From: Spirochaetota bacterium
Lineage (GTDB): Bacteria; Spirochaetota; Spirochaetia; Sphaerochaetales; Sphaerochaetaceae
Direction of reading: 5' to 3'
DNA: 64,000 bases
NCBI GenBank assembly: GCA_023401595.1
Contig: JAEXDQ010000042.1
Span: forward strand, 1-64,000
Shown: positions 43,532 through 52,866 of the stretch, piece after piece
Numbering within the stretch: the stretch's first letter is position 1
Layout: each line of letters begins with the position of its first letter
Position numbers and translations under genes: made by a program
Notes under the pieces: model-generated
Seen by the model: the letters and a program-made list of their open reading frames with translations, nothing else
Databases searched by the model: none
Told to the model about the DNA's origin: nothing

Positions 43532-43693
43532 GGACTTCTCCTTCTCGTAGGAAAGTCATCCAGTCCGGCCGTCCCTTCCAGATCAAGCGCAAGCGTTGCC
43601 CCGGTCGGTCCTTCAAGCCAGCCATACTTCCGTCCTACGAATACATATAGACACACAGCAAATCCACCCGTCGATGGACATGGTGTTATGTTC

Positions 43694-43729
43694 CGATAGA
43701 AAAGTATCGTTTTTTCACCCTTTTATCAA
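43694..43729 (-). promoter_or_regulatory. Candidate pckG promoter with dyad
   Basis: On the minus strand TTGATA (plus-strand 43724-43729), 15 bases and GATACT (43703-43708) form a plausible promoter. CGATA-N6-TATCG (43694-43709) overlaps the -10. This is the only notable content of the 346-base gap 43532-43878. Confidence 0.4.
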
Positions 43730-43878
43730 GTCAAAGAAACATACTGCCCATTTACTTGGTCATTTTTCATCATATATATGACAAAACAAGCGAAACCCAA
43801 GCAAAACCCAGACGAATCGGGCAAGAAAACATCATAATGAGATAGTTGAATCACAGACGGGCCGTATCATGTGGCCGA

Positions 43879-44406
43879 CTACAGCATGCTCCCGTGGAAT
43901 CTGGTGTAGCAGCTCATGTAGAGATCGGGCGGCACGTCGGGCGGGATCTCGAGGAACAGGTCGGCGTATCGTTTGAGCCGTTCCTTGAGGCTCAGCTTCT
44001 TCGGCTGCCGTCCCCCCATTTCCTCGATACAATCGTAGATGACTTCCTGGGCCGTCTTCAATTCATCCATCACGCTCTTGAACCGATGGCTCAGATCCTT
44101 GATGATCACTTCGGTCTCGCCGGGGTGGCCGGCTATGAACGCCCCGAAGTCCTTTTCATGAATCTCCACCAGCTCGCAATCGGTCAATGCGACGGCGGTA
44201 GCGTTTCGAGGCTCTCCCTCCAGCAACCCCATCTCGCCAAGGCTTGATCCCGGTTTGGACATTTCCAGCAACGCGAATTGTTTCGGAGTGCCAAAATAGA
44301 GATACAGGCCGACCTTGCCTTCCCTGAGCAGGAACATGGAATTACAATCGGTACCCTGTTCATAGATCACCGTTCCGGCGGGGACTTTCATTATTGAGTC
44401 TTGCAT
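43879..44406 (-). CDS. Cyclic-nucleotide-binding-domain protein without DNA-binding domain
   Basis: A 175-residue protein. Residues 5-115 are a CAP/cNMP beta-roll (MKVPAGTVIYEQGTDCNSMFLLREGKVGLY; GSSLGEMGLLEGEPRNATAVALTDCELVEI), with the phosphate-cassette region as LGEMGLLEGEPRNATA. The typical Crp/Fnr helix-turn-helix is missing; instead there is a helical tail (HRFKSVMDELKTAQEVIYDCIEEMGG, then LSLKERLKRYADLFLEIPP) of about 60 residues. It could sense cAMP or c-di-GMP and act by protein contact; ligand and partner are unknown. The start at 44406 follows AAAGGAGG by five bases. It is divergent from the GPH symporter gene. Confidence 0.82.
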   Translation of the reverse strand: MQDSIMKVPAGTVIYEQGTDCNSMFLLREGKVGLYLYFGTPKQFALLEMSKPGSSLGEMGLLEGEPRNATAVALTDCELVEIHEKDFGAFIAGHPGETEVIIKDLSHRFKSVMDELKTAQEVIYDCIEEMGGRQPKKLSLKERLKRYADLFLEIPPDVPPDLYMSCYTRFHGSML

Positions 44407-44457
44407 ACAGACCTCCTTTCGGCCGAACCTCATCACCTTCCGCCATGACAGCGGTAC

Positions 44458-44540
44458 GACAAGTCAAAAGTCTTGTTATGGGAAAAACATCCGCAAGACG
44501 ACGTTCGTTGACGAATTATAAACCGATGACAAGTCAAAAG
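44458..44540. repeat. Direct repeat in a divergent promoter region
   Basis: The 13-base GACAAGTCAAAAG occurs at 44458-44470 and 44528-44540, in the 369-base gap between divergent genes (44407-44775). A similar CAAGTCAAAG is at 43727. They may be regulator sites; no gene is supported in the gap. Confidence 0.45.
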
Positions 44541-44775
44541 GCAAGAAAACCCTCAAAAAAGCGACGGCGAGACGGCCGGCAGCCGACGGCACCCCATTTG
44601 GAAAACATAGAACCCGAAGTAGCCGTTGGCGGAAACCGGACGCTACGGTTTTCCTACCCATCGGCATTCAATACAGAACCAGGTCCCCAGGAAGAAACCA
44701 TCGAAGCCTCACATGAAGAAAATACAACGTGAGCGACGATTCCATGCTATGATGGGTTCCATCGGGAGGCCGCAC

Positions 44776-46185
44776 ATGAAACGTACAGCGCAAGGGGCCA
44801 TGTCCGCCGGAATCGACGGGGGAACAATCGGACGTGGCGAGAAGCTGGCCTATGGGTTCGGATGCTTTGGACAGAACATGATCTATAGCTTCATGGCCAA
44901 TTTCCTGCTCTATTTCTATACCGACATCTTCGGCCTGTTACCGGCCGCCGCGGGAACCTTGCTGCTGATCGCAAGAATCTGGGACGCGATAAACGATCCC
45001 ATGATGGGAGTCATAGCCGACAGGACGAATTCCCGATGGGGCAAATTCCGCCCGTACCTGATCTTCACGCCGATCCTGTTCGTCCCGTTCGCCGTGGCGA
45101 CCTTCTCCGCCCCCCAGTTCTCCTACACCGGCAAACTCATATGGGCCTATATCACGTACATAGCGTTCAGCATGATCTATACGGCCAGCGACATCCCCTA
45201 CTGGGCGCTGTCCAGCACCCTTTCCGCCGATACCAACGAGCGCAACAGGATCATCGTCTACCCCCGGTTCATAGCGACGATCGCCGTCGCCATCGCCACC
45301 GTCGGAACCCAGCCGCTGATTTTCGCCTTCCAGAATCTATTCGCCAGCCGGGGGGACGCAGTCGCCCAAGTACGCGGCTACCAGTTCACGGCCCTGGTCT
45401 ACAGCCTGCTGACCGTCCTATGCTTCGCCCTCACCTTCTTCTTCGTCCGGGAACGGGTCAAACCGGTACAGCAACAGAAAGCGACGTTCAAGGACATCAT
45501 CCACACCTTCACCAAAAACAAGCCGCTGCTGTTGGTCATTGTCAGCGGACTGTTCACCGGCATAGCGCAGACAGCCAAGCTGTCGATGCTGATCTACTAC
45601 GCAAAATACAACCTCGGCAGCGAAATACTCTACACGCTGTTCGCAGGACTGAACATCCCGTTCATCCTGCTGGGCATTTCCATCGTCCCGTGGTTCTCCC
45701 GCCGGTTCGGGAAAAAAGCGACCTGTATCGGGGCGAACCTGCTCTATGCGGTCGGCTCCCTCGGCTTCTTTTTCAGCGGATGGAACAATTTCTACGTCCT
45801 GCTCTTCTGGAACTGCGTCAGTTCAATCGGCATGGCCAGCCCGCAGGTGATCCAGACGGCCATGATCGCGGATTCCATCGAATACGCCGAGCTGAAGACA
45901 GGCAAAAGATCCGAAGGGGTCATATTCTCGTCACAGACGTTCCTGGCGAAGCTGACGGCGGCGGTCGTATCGGTGATGATCGCTTCCTCGCTCGCCCTGC
46001 TCGGATATGTGCCGAACGTCCAGCAGTCCCAGCAAGTGCTTCAGGGAATCCATGCGCTGACCGCATTCATTCCGTTCTTCGGTTGCATTCTTGGCATCAT
46101 ACCGTTATTCTTCTATCCGCTGACGGAGAAGCGCCATGCAGAGATCGTCGCACAGCTTCATGATAGGGATGGTTTGAAAGACTGA
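44776..46185 (+). CDS. GPH-family sugar:cation symporter (MFS)
   Basis: A 469-residue transporter with twelve predicted helices. The glycoside-pentoside-hexuronide signature is clear: GEKLAYGFGCFGQNMIYSFMANFLLYFYTDIFGL, then IARIWDAINDPMMGVIADRTNSRWGKFRPYL. The typical mid-protein loop FVRERVKP and C-terminal FSSQTFLAKLTAAV are present. Such carriers import oligosaccharides or glycosides with Na+ or H+. The ATG at 44776 has GGGAGG six bases before it; the open frame upstream lacks one. The stop overlaps the next gene's start (TGATG), so it is co-translated with the U32-family gene, an unexpected partner. The substrate is unknown. Confidence 0.9.
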   Translation: MKRTAQGAMSAGIDGGTIGRGEKLAYGFGCFGQNMIYSFMANFLLYFYTDIFGLLPAAAGTLLLIARIWDAINDPMMGVIADRTNSRWGKFRPYLIFTPILFVPFAVATFSAPQFSYTGKLIWAYITYIAFSMIYTASDIPYWALSSTLSADTNERNRIIVYPRFIATIAVAIATVGTQPLIFAFQNLFASRGDAVAQVRGYQFTALVYSLLTVLCFALTFFFVRERVKPVQQQKATFKDIIHTFTKNKPLLLVIVSGLFTGIAQTAKLSMLIYYAKYNLGSEILYTLFAGLNIPFILLGISIVPWFSRRFGKKATCIGANLLYAVGSLGFFFSGWNNFYVLLFWNCVSSIGMASPQVIQTAMIADSIEYAELKTGKRSEGVIFSSQTFLAKLTAAVVSVMIASSLALLGYVPNVQQSQQVLQGIHALTAFIPFFGCILGIIPLFFYPLTEKRHAEIVAQLHDRDGLKD

Positions 46186-48548
46186 TGATGGAACTAGCGT
46201 TACCAGCGGGATCGTTACAAGCGGCGTTGCAGGCCTTCAAGGAGGGCGCCGACGCCGTCTACCTCGGCATGAAACGGTTCTCGGCGAGAAAAGGGGCTAC
46301 GAACTTCAGCTTCGACGACCTCGCGGCATTGCGCCGGATCGCCGACGCCGAAGATAAAAAGATATACGTAACCGTCAACACGATCATCGGCGACGAAGAA
46401 CTGCCCGAAGTCGTCTCGACGCTCCGCCAGGTGGCGTTCATCGGAACCGAAGGGCTGATCGTCCAGGATCTGGGCGTAGCCCGTATCGTCCGCAACCTCT
46501 TTCCGTCGATCCCGCTCCACGGCTCGACCCAGCTCGCCGTCCATACGGCGGAGGGCGTCAGGGCAATGCAGGAAGCCGGTTTTTCCCGTGTGGTCCTGTC
46601 GAGGGAATTGACGCTGGAGGAAATCCGCACGATCAGGGAGACATGCCCCGACGTGGAACTCAAGGTGTTCATCCATGGGGCGCTCTGCTATGGATTCTCA
46701 GGTCTGTGCATGGCAAGCCGGCTTCTGTGCGACAGAAGCGCAAATTGCGGCGCTTGCGCCCAGATCTGCCGCACCTGGTTCACTCTGGAACCGTCGCCCA
46801 TCTCCCCATTGTCCCCTCGCCCCGCCGACAAGAACCTTCGTGACGCATGGTTTTTCTCGATGAGCGACCTCTGCGCGGGGCCTGCGGTACGTGAACTGGA
46901 CCGGATAGGCATCGATTCCGTAAAAATCGAGGGACGCATGAAAAGCCCCGCCTATGTGGCGGCGGCCACCCGCTATTATCGCGCGATACTCGACAAAACG
47001 GCGTCGGAAGCCGAAGAAAACCGTTTGCGCGACGAACTCATGACGGTATTCGGCCGGACCTCGACCTCCGGATGGCTCGCCGACTATGGACGAGACGTCC
47101 AGGAGCGACCGGGACGGCCGAAGCCGAGGGCGACAGGCTCGTTGGGCAGCGTCGAGTATCCCGGCCACCTTGGAGTGGCCGCCGCCACCGTCAACGCCGT
47201 ACTGAATACGGGCGACAGGACATACCTGCAGGTTCGCACGCACCGCCCCTTTGCGGTACGCGACGGCCTGATGTTCCTGCTTCCAGGCGAGACGGCCCCG
47301 ACGGAGCCTGTCAAATTCAGCCTCTCGTCAATGTTCGACCGTCGGGGAACCGCCCTGACCCATATCGAAGCCGAACGGCAGATCGCCATTCTGGTACCCG
47401 CCGAGATAGCCGGCCCCTGTCGGGAACTCCGGGCGGGCGACACGCTCTACCGGATTTCCGCACACGACCAGTCGGTCGCCTTGATACATGACGAGAACCT
47501 TCCTCGCAGAAAACGGAACATGGACTTGCGAATCACGATAGAACCGGGCGCGTTGACGCTCACCACAAGCTGGTCAAGCGATTATCTGCCGGCGCAGACG
47601 ATATCCCGGACATACGACGTCGCGGCGTCCCAGGCGCAGAAACCGCAACCGCTTTCCGAGAACCTCCGCAAAATATTCAGCGCCTCAGACACAAGTCTTT
47701 TCGCCCTAGGAAGCCTGACGGTCGAAAACCATACCGGCATGCAGGACGGACAAGTGTTCCTCCCCCTCTCCAGCCTGAAGGATATCCGGCGGGATTGGTA
47801 TGGACTGCTGGACGATACGTTGTGTCGATGGTTCGATTCCATCGCCGAGGATCCCGAAGAGTGCCGTAGGCTCATGGCCACGCTTCCCATAGTCGAGAAA
47901 GCGACGGAAGCGAAGCTTCCCTGGCGCAGCTCGATCATCTCCCCGATGAAGGACGCCCTCCCCTGGGTCGACGTCCCCTATATCGCCGGCACGCTCTCCC
48001 AAACCACCGCAAAATCCGTACAGGAGGTCTACGGCCTCCTTCCCGAGGTCAACGGCACGTTCTATGTCCCGCTATCTCCGGTGATGTTCGACGAACCGGC
48101 CTATCTGGAAGCGCTGGACGTCCTTGTCGATGAATTGACCGCACGAAAGCTCGTCGCCGACACGCTGTTCGGACTGAACAACATAGCCCAGGTCAGATGG
48201 GCCCGCAGGCATCCTCAGGTCAGGACGTTCTGCGACGTCTACCTCTATCTGGGAAACAGTCAGGCCGCGGCGCAGCTGCTTGAACTGCTCCCCACGCTTG
48301 AAGGGGGATACTACTGGCTGGAACGTCACGACTGGCCCTCCCTCAAGGACTGGCCGTTCGTGCCCACCGCCGTTGAAAAGAAGTTCGTCCCCCCGTTGTT
48401 CATCAGCCGCAGCTGTTTCCGACACGACTCCCTCGGACTCTCCTGCGACGGCTGCCCCCGCAAGGGTTCCTGGGACATCTCCCAGCACGGCAAGCTCTAC
48501 AAGGTGCGGGTGGATCATTGCATCACCACGGTATCGGCGGTACGGTAG
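46185..48548 (+). CDS. Peptidase U32-family protein
   Basis: A 787-residue protein. The N-terminal 300 residues are a U32 TIM-barrel: MELALPAGSLQAALQAFKEGADAVYLGMKRFSARKGATNF and the family signature LKVFIHGALCYGFSGLCMASRLL. A cysteine cluster (C-x6-C-x7-C and CGACAQIC) follows, which in relatives such as RlhA and TrhP binds Fe-S for RNA hydroxylation. The middle and end contain a domain with collagenase-like features and a second Cys group near the C-terminus (SCDGCPRKGSWDIS). The U32 family includes both RNA-modifying enzymes and supposed peptidases; RNA modification is the better-supported role for this architecture. It overlaps the symporter stop by one base. Confidence 0.88.
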   Translation: MMELALPAGSLQAALQAFKEGADAVYLGMKRFSARKGATNFSFDDLAALRRIADAEDKKIYVTVNTIIGDEELPEVVSTLRQVAFIGTEGLIVQDLGVARIVRNLFPSIPLHGSTQLAVHTAEGVRAMQEAGFSRVVLSRELTLEEIRTIRETCPDVELKVFIHGALCYGFSGLCMASRLLCDRSANCGACAQICRTWFTLEPSPISPLSPRPADKNLRDAWFFSMSDLCAGPAVRELDRIGIDSVKIEGRMKSPAYVAAATRYYRAILDKTASEAEENRLRDELMTVFGRTSTSGWLADYGRDVQERPGRPKPRATGSLGSVEYPGHLGVAAATVNAVLNTGDRTYLQVRTHRPFAVRDGLMFLLPGETAPTEPVKFSLSSMFDRRGTALTHIEAERQIAILVPAEIAGPCRELRAGDTLYRISAHDQSVALIHDENLPRRKRNMDLRITIEPGALTLTTSWSSDYLPAQTISRTYDVAASQAQKPQPLSENLRKIFSASDTSLFALGSLTVENHTGMQDGQVFLPLSSLKDIRRDWYGLLDDTLCRWFDSIAEDPEECRRLMATLPIVEKATEAKLPWRSSIISPMKDALPWVDVPYIAGTLSQTTAKSVQEVYGLLPEVNGTFYVPLSPVMFDEPAYLEALDVLVDELTARKLVADTLFGLNNIAQVRWARRHPQVRTFCDVYLYLGNSQAAAQLLELLPTLEGGYYWLERHDWPSLKDWPFVPTAVEKKFVPPLFISRSCFRHDSLGLSCDGCPRKGSWDISQHGKLYKVRVDHCITTVSAVR

Positions 48549-48647
48549 GAACATGGCGGGGATGGAGGGCTGTGGTAAGGCGGTATACGGAAATGGACAT
48601 GCACACCCCCAGACCCTGTGTCTGATTTGACAAAAGGAATGGACGGA

Positions 48648-49538
48648 ATGCTTAGACAAATCAAATATTTCCAGACTGTCGTCCGCCTCGGAAGTTTCAC
48701 AGAAGCGGCGGAAGCCTGCTATATATCCCAATCCGCGATCTCCCAGCAAATCTTGGCGTTGGAACATGAGCTTGGCGTCACATTGCTGAACCGGCGGAAC
48801 AGGAAAATCACGCTTACCCCCGCGGGGGAGTATTTCTACAAGAAAAGCCTCGTCTTGACGGCTGATTTCGAGAAACTTCGTCGCGACACCGTCAAGCTGG
48901 CCCATCAGGATGATTTCCAGCTGCGCATAGGATATCCTGCATGCTATAGCGGATATGAGTTCCAGCTCGCGGTAGCTGAATTCGCCGCGCAGCACCCCGA
49001 CATCCCGATATCCATCATCACAGGAAACCATGAAGATCTCTACGACGCACTGCGTCTGGGCAGCGTGGACCTAGTGTTCAACGACCAACGCAGGGCGTTC
49101 TCCGACGAATATGTGAACTGTCTGCTGACCACCAGCACGTGCTATATAGAGATTGCGGCGAAGCATCCAATCGCGAAACAGGAAAGCATATCCGCCACGG
49201 CGCTCAAGGACGTCTCCTGCATCTTGGTCGCCTCCCAGAATCAACAGGAGATTGAACGTACCTACTACCGGGATATAGTCGGAATCCGAGGGGATTTCCT
49301 GTTCGCGGAGAACATCGAGGAAGCGCGGCTGATGGTCGTCAGCGGGAAAGGCTTCCTACCGACCGAAGGCGGCGCACAGCCCCTTCAATTCGGAACTTCG
49401 CTCAGGAGAATTCCCCTCCTACGGGATGGAAAACCGATCAAAAGGAACTATTGCGCATTCTGGAAAACAGATAATTCCGGATATTACATCGAAGATTTCG
49501 CTGATATCCTGAAATCGAAGTTTTCAACCGAAAGCTGA
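48648..49538 (+). CDS. LysR-family transcriptional regulator
   Basis: A 296-residue LTTR. The HTH is at the start (MLRQIKYFQTVVRLGSFTEAAEACYISQSAISQQILALEHELGVTLLNRRNRKITLTPAGEYFYK). The periplasmic-binding-like effector domain follows (RIGYPACYSGYEFQLAVAEFAAQHPDIPISIITGNHEDLYDALRLGSVDLVFND). The start at 48648 follows AAGGA by nine bases. A perfect LTTR-type palindrome lies 38 bases after the stop, before the aldo/keto reductase-SDR pair, which it probably controls. Effector unknown. Confidence 0.92.
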   Translation: MLRQIKYFQTVVRLGSFTEAAEACYISQSAISQQILALEHELGVTLLNRRNRKITLTPAGEYFYKKSLVLTADFEKLRRDTVKLAHQDDFQLRIGYPACYSGYEFQLAVAEFAAQHPDIPISIITGNHEDLYDALRLGSVDLVFNDQRRAFSDEYVNCLLTTSTCYIEIAAKHPIAKQESISATALKDVSCILVASQNQQEIERTYYRDIVGIRGDFLFAENIEEARLMVVSGKGFLPTEGGAQPLQFGTSLRRIPLLRDGKPIKRNYCAFWKTDNSGYYIEDFADILKSKFSTES

Positions 49539-49575
49539 CCATACATCCCCCCTACCACCGCATCACAACAGACTC

Positions 49576-49592
49576 CATAAGTTTTTCTTATG
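49576..49592. promoter_or_regulatory. LysR-type binding box
   Basis: The perfect palindrome CATAAG-N5-CTTATG contains the LTTR pattern T-N11-A. It lies 21 bases before the -35 of the promoter at 49613-49641, a usual position for LysR activators. Confidence 0.65.
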
Positions 49593-49612
49593 AATTAACC
49601 TTGAAATTCGAA

Positions 49613-49641
49613 TTGTTTCCGACGATACGACTTCGTACAAT
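49613..49641 (+). promoter_or_regulatory. Promoter of the oxidoreductase pair with long leader
   Basis: TTGTTT (49613-49618), 17 bases and TACAAT (49636-49641). Transcription from here would give a leader of about 280 bases before the gene at 49927. The leader (49650-49926) has several short GC stems, such as GTAGG-N3-CCTAC at 49785-49797, but no known riboswitch that I recognise. Confidence 0.55.
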
Positions 49642-49926
49642 ATGAACGGAAAACAGATCGTGGAGCTTTTTACGGAAGATGAATACGACCGGACGGTCCC
49701 GGCCCTTCTCTATTCCACGCCAGAGAGGCCTTCCGCGTCATCATCACGACGGTCGCCCCGTCATATTCCGCGACGATGGGGGCAGTAGGTGGCCTACGGA
49801 GGCATCTTCGTGTTTTCCCCTGCATGGAAGCGAAGGCAAAAAGGCGCCGTCCATGGCGTTCGTTCTTGCGTTCGCATTCACGACTAGGTAGAAAATCTAC
49901 GCCCCAGTGATATGGAGGAATCATTC

Positions 49927-51045
49927 ATGGAACATATCAAAAAAAACTTTGGATTCGGTTGCATGAGGTTGCCGATGCAAGACGGCAAAGTTGACACTGT
50001 GGAGTTTTCCAAGATGGTCGACACCTTCCTAGCCAACGGTTTCAATTACTTCGACACGGCGCATGGGTATATGGAAGGAAAAAGCGAGACTGCCCTTCGA
50101 GAATGCCTTACCAGCAGATATCCCCGTGACCGCTATGTCCTCACAGACAAACTGTCGCCCGCTTTCTTCCGAAGGGGAGAACAGATAGAACCATTGCTGG
50201 ACAGCCAGCTAAAGGCCTGCGGAGTAGAATACTTCGACTGGTATCTCATGCATGCGCAGAACGCCGAAACATTTGAAGCATACAAACGCAGCCGAGCGTA
50301 CGAAACGGCGCTGAGGATGAAGGAAAAAGGCAAAATCCGCCATTTCGGCATCTCGTTCCACGACAAGGCCGCCGTACTGGAACAAATCCTCACGGAGTAT
50401 CCGCAGATCGAAGTCGTACAAATCCAGTTCAACTATGTCGATTACGACGACCCCTCCGTGGAAAGCAGGAAGTGCTATGAAGTCTGCCGGGCGTTCAACA
50501 AGCCCATCATTGTCATGGAACCGGTCAAGGGAGGAAATCTCGTGAACCTCCCTGACGATGCGAAGTCCGTCCTTGACGCCCTCCGTGGAGGCAGTCCCGC
50601 AAGCTACGCACTGCGTTTCGCCGCTGGTTTTGAAGGAATAATCATGGTGCTTTCCGGTATGAGCGACATGAAACAGATGGAGGACAACGTCCGTTCCATG
50701 AAAGACTTCCAGCCGTTGACGCCGGAGGAGATAGAGGCCGTCCATAGCGTATGCAGCATCTTCCGTTCCAAAAATCTCATTCCCTGTACCGCATGCCATT
50801 ATTGTACGGACGGCTGTCCCAAAAAGATATCCATCCCCGATTTGTTCGCCTGCATGAATGCGAAGAAAGCCTTCAACAACTGGAACACGGACTACTATTA
50901 CGCCAATGTCCATACGGTACATAACGGCAAGGCTTCCGACTGTATCCGATGCGGCAAATGTGAGACGGCCTGCCCCCAGCATCTGCCCATCCGAGACCTG
51001 CTGGCGGATGTCGCTAAAGAATTTGAACATCCTCAGGAGGTGTAG
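49927..51045 (+). CDS. Aldo/keto reductase with C-terminal ferredoxin-like domain
   Basis: A 372-residue oxidoreductase. Residues 1-280 are an aldo/keto reductase barrel (GFGCMRLPMQDGKVD; NYFDTAHGYMEGKSE; VLTDKLSP; YLMHAQ; HFGISFHDK). Residues 290-360 carry ferredoxin-type clusters: CTACHYCTDGCP and CIRCGKCETACPQ, enough for iron-sulfur centres. This architecture is common in anaerobes, and the electron partner is unknown. The ATG at 49927 lies eight bases after GGAGG. It is followed three bases later by an SDR gene, so the two form an operon, preceded by a LysR-type promoter. Confidence 0.92.
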   Translation: MEHIKKNFGFGCMRLPMQDGKVDTVEFSKMVDTFLANGFNYFDTAHGYMEGKSETALRECLTSRYPRDRYVLTDKLSPAFFRRGEQIEPLLDSQLKACGVEYFDWYLMHAQNAETFEAYKRSRAYETALRMKEKGKIRHFGISFHDKAAVLEQILTEYPQIEVVQIQFNYVDYDDPSVESRKCYEVCRAFNKPIIVMEPVKGGNLVNLPDDAKSVLDALRGGSPASYALRFAAGFEGIIMVLSGMSDMKQMEDNVRSMKDFQPLTPEEIEAVHSVCSIFRSKNLIPCTACHYCTDGCPKKISIPDLFACMNAKKAFNNWNTDYYYANVHTVHNGKASDCIRCGKCETACPQHLPIRDLLADVAKEFEHPQEV

Positions 51046-51048
51046 AAT

Positions 51049-51891
51049 ATGAAAGATGTAATGATTCTGACCGGAGCAGGACAGATCGGCATGGCCATAG
51101 CCAGACGGTTGGGTCCCGGCATGAAGATCGTCATCGGCGACAAAAGCCCCAAGAACGCCGAAGACATCGCAACAACCATGGATAACGCGGGGTTCGACAC
51201 AGTTTCCTACGGACTGGACATTTCCTCGAAAGAATCGATACTGGCTTTTCTTGCGGAAGCGAACAAACATGGGGAGATATCCATGTTCGTCAACGCCGCA
51301 GGGGTCTCTCCCAGCCAGGCGTCGATTGAAACGATCCTGCGGGTGGACCTGTACGGGACGGCGGTCCTGCTGGAGGAAGTCGGCAAACTCATCAAGGCCG
51401 GTGGGACTGGCGTGACCATATCCAGCCAGTCGGGGCATAGGATGCCCGCGCTCAGCGTCAATGATGATGAATTGCTGGCGACCACGCCGGTCGAAGACCT
51501 CCTCGCCCTGGACATGCTTCAACCACGCAACATCAAAGACACCCTCCACGCCTATCAGATGGCGAAACGATGCAATGTCAAACGGGTGATGGCGGAAGCG
51601 GTCAGATGGGGGGAACGCGGCGCAAGACTCAACTCCATTTCCCCCGGCATCATCGTGACGCCGCTTGCGATAGACGAATTTCATGGGCCGCGGGGAGACT
51701 TCTACAAGAACATGTTCGCGAAATGCCCCGCGGGACGACCGGGTACCGCGGATGAGGTGGCGAATGTCGCCGAACTGTTGCTGGGGCCTCGCGGTGCGTT
51801 CATCACGGGAGCCGATTTTCTGGTCGACGGAGGAGCCACCGCTTCGTATTTCTACGGTCCTCTCAGGCCAGAAAAACAATCATCCCGATGA
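51049..51891 (+). CDS. SDR-family oxidoreductase
   Basis: A 280-residue short-chain dehydrogenase. The cofactor loop is MILTGAGQIGMAIARRL, the NAG motif is VNAAGVSPSQ, and the catalytic Tyr-Lys is in HAYQMAKRCNVKRVMAEAV, preceded by SSQSGHRM. The end DEVANVAELLLGPRGAFITGADFLVDGGAT is typical. An insert of about 25 residues between the catalytic Ser and Tyr (ALSVNDDELLATTPVEDLLALD) makes it longer than the usual 250. AGGAGG lies eight bases before the ATG. It is transcribed with the preceding aldo/keto reductase; the substrate is unknown. Confidence 0.9.
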   Translation: MKDVMILTGAGQIGMAIARRLGPGMKIVIGDKSPKNAEDIATTMDNAGFDTVSYGLDISSKESILAFLAEANKHGEISMFVNAAGVSPSQASIETILRVDLYGTAVLLEEVGKLIKAGGTGVTISSQSGHRMPALSVNDDELLATTPVEDLLALDMLQPRNIKDTLHAYQMAKRCNVKRVMAEAVRWGERGARLNSISPGIIVTPLAIDEFHGPRGDFYKNMFAKCPAGRPGTADEVANVAELLLGPRGAFITGADFLVDGGATASYFYGPLRPEKQSSR

Positions 51892-51939
51892 TGCGCCCGT
51901 CCCGCGAAACCATAGAACCGCGGGAAAGGATTGAAACTG

Positions 51940-52610
51940 ATGAAAAAATCCCTACTATCCGCCTTACTTCTCCTCGTCCTGCCCTTGGTCTGTATCCATG
52001 CCGGTGGGGCGAAGGAATCCAAAGCACCGTCCATGTCTTCCGTGCCTTCCACATCGGCCGAAACCACGGCCGACATATCGGGAGGACACGTCCTCGTGGC
52101 ATATTTCTCGCGCGCCGGAGAAAACTATCATGTCGGTTTCATCGAAAAGGGCAATACTGAGATTGTCGCAGAGATGATCGGAAAAAAACAGGGGGAACAA
52201 TGTTCCAAATCCAGACCGCGACACCATATCCGGCGACGTATCAGGAATGCACGGACGTCGCCAAGCGGGAACAGGCGGCCAACGCACGGCCGACGTTGCT
52301 GGAGGACATCGAAATCGATCAATATGATGTGATATTCCTCGGATACCCCATTTGGTGGAACGACCTGCCGATGGCTGTGTATACCTTTATGGAAAACCAT
52401 GATTTCTCAGGCAAGACCATCGTTCCGTTCTGCACCCATGAGGGAAGCGGCCTGGCTGGTACGGTACGCAAGGTGTCGGCCACGGCTTCGGGGGCGACGG
52501 TCCTGGAAGGTCTTGCAGTTCGGGGCAGGACGGCGCAGTCCTCCCAAGATGAAACGCGGGAGATGGTCGACTCCTGGCTTGGAACGCTCGGCCTCGCCAC
52601 GGTGAGATGA
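51940..52610 (+). pseudogene. Exported flavodoxin, split by a frameshift
   Basis: The first part (51940 to about 52185) encodes a signal peptide (MKKSLLSALLLLVLPLVCIHA) and the flavodoxin start HVLVAYFSRAGENYHVGFIEKGNTEIVAEMIGKK. The rest, MFQIQTATPYPATYQECTDVAKREQ to LGTLGLATVR, is read in another frame from 52200. The break lies at a run of seven A (52182-52188): one extra A would give IGKKTGGTMFQIQ, exactly the family pattern, so a single-base loss is the simplest explanation. It may be a true mutation, a sequencing error, or slippage on the A-run. The first frame runs on to 52332 in unrelated sequence. The intact product would be an FMN electron carrier outside the cytoplasm. Confidence 0.8.
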
Positions 52611-52808
52611 ACTGTGACTTCCAGAGCAATTTCTCCTATACTTCGTATCGGGTGCGCATATGCATGCAACCAGGTAACGAGGAAGGCCGACGACCGCCAT
52701 GGTATTTCGCCATGGCGGTCGGTTATGACTCTTCCCCATGAAGCTCCGCACCAACCGAACCATCGACCCCATCCCCGCTTGTGGTGCGTCGGGACAATGA
52801 CGGCTTGA

Positions 52809-52850
52809 ATAAAAAAAGCCCACAGCGGGAGCAAGTCCCATCCACGGGCT
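52809..52850 (-). terminator. Strong terminator downstream of asd
   Basis: On the minus strand AGCCC and GGGCT enclose an inner GGGA-N5-TCCC stem and are followed by seven T. It would end the asd transcript about 300 bases after the stop, after the three repeated hairpins. Confidence 0.8.
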
Positions 52851-52866
52851 GTATGGAGTGTCGTGA

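Noticed and set aside
49642..49788. 48-codon frame starting MNGKQIVELFTEDEYD directly after the TACAAT box
   Set aside because: The ATG abuts the -10 so it would lie before the expected transcription start, and the second half is low-complexity. Possibly decayed coding sequence, but unsupported.
49670..49924. Minus-strand frame of 84 codons opposite the leader of the oxidoreductase pair
   Set aside because: It starts inside the ribosome binding site region of the next gene, has no site of its own, and overlaps a clear promoter-leader on the plus strand.
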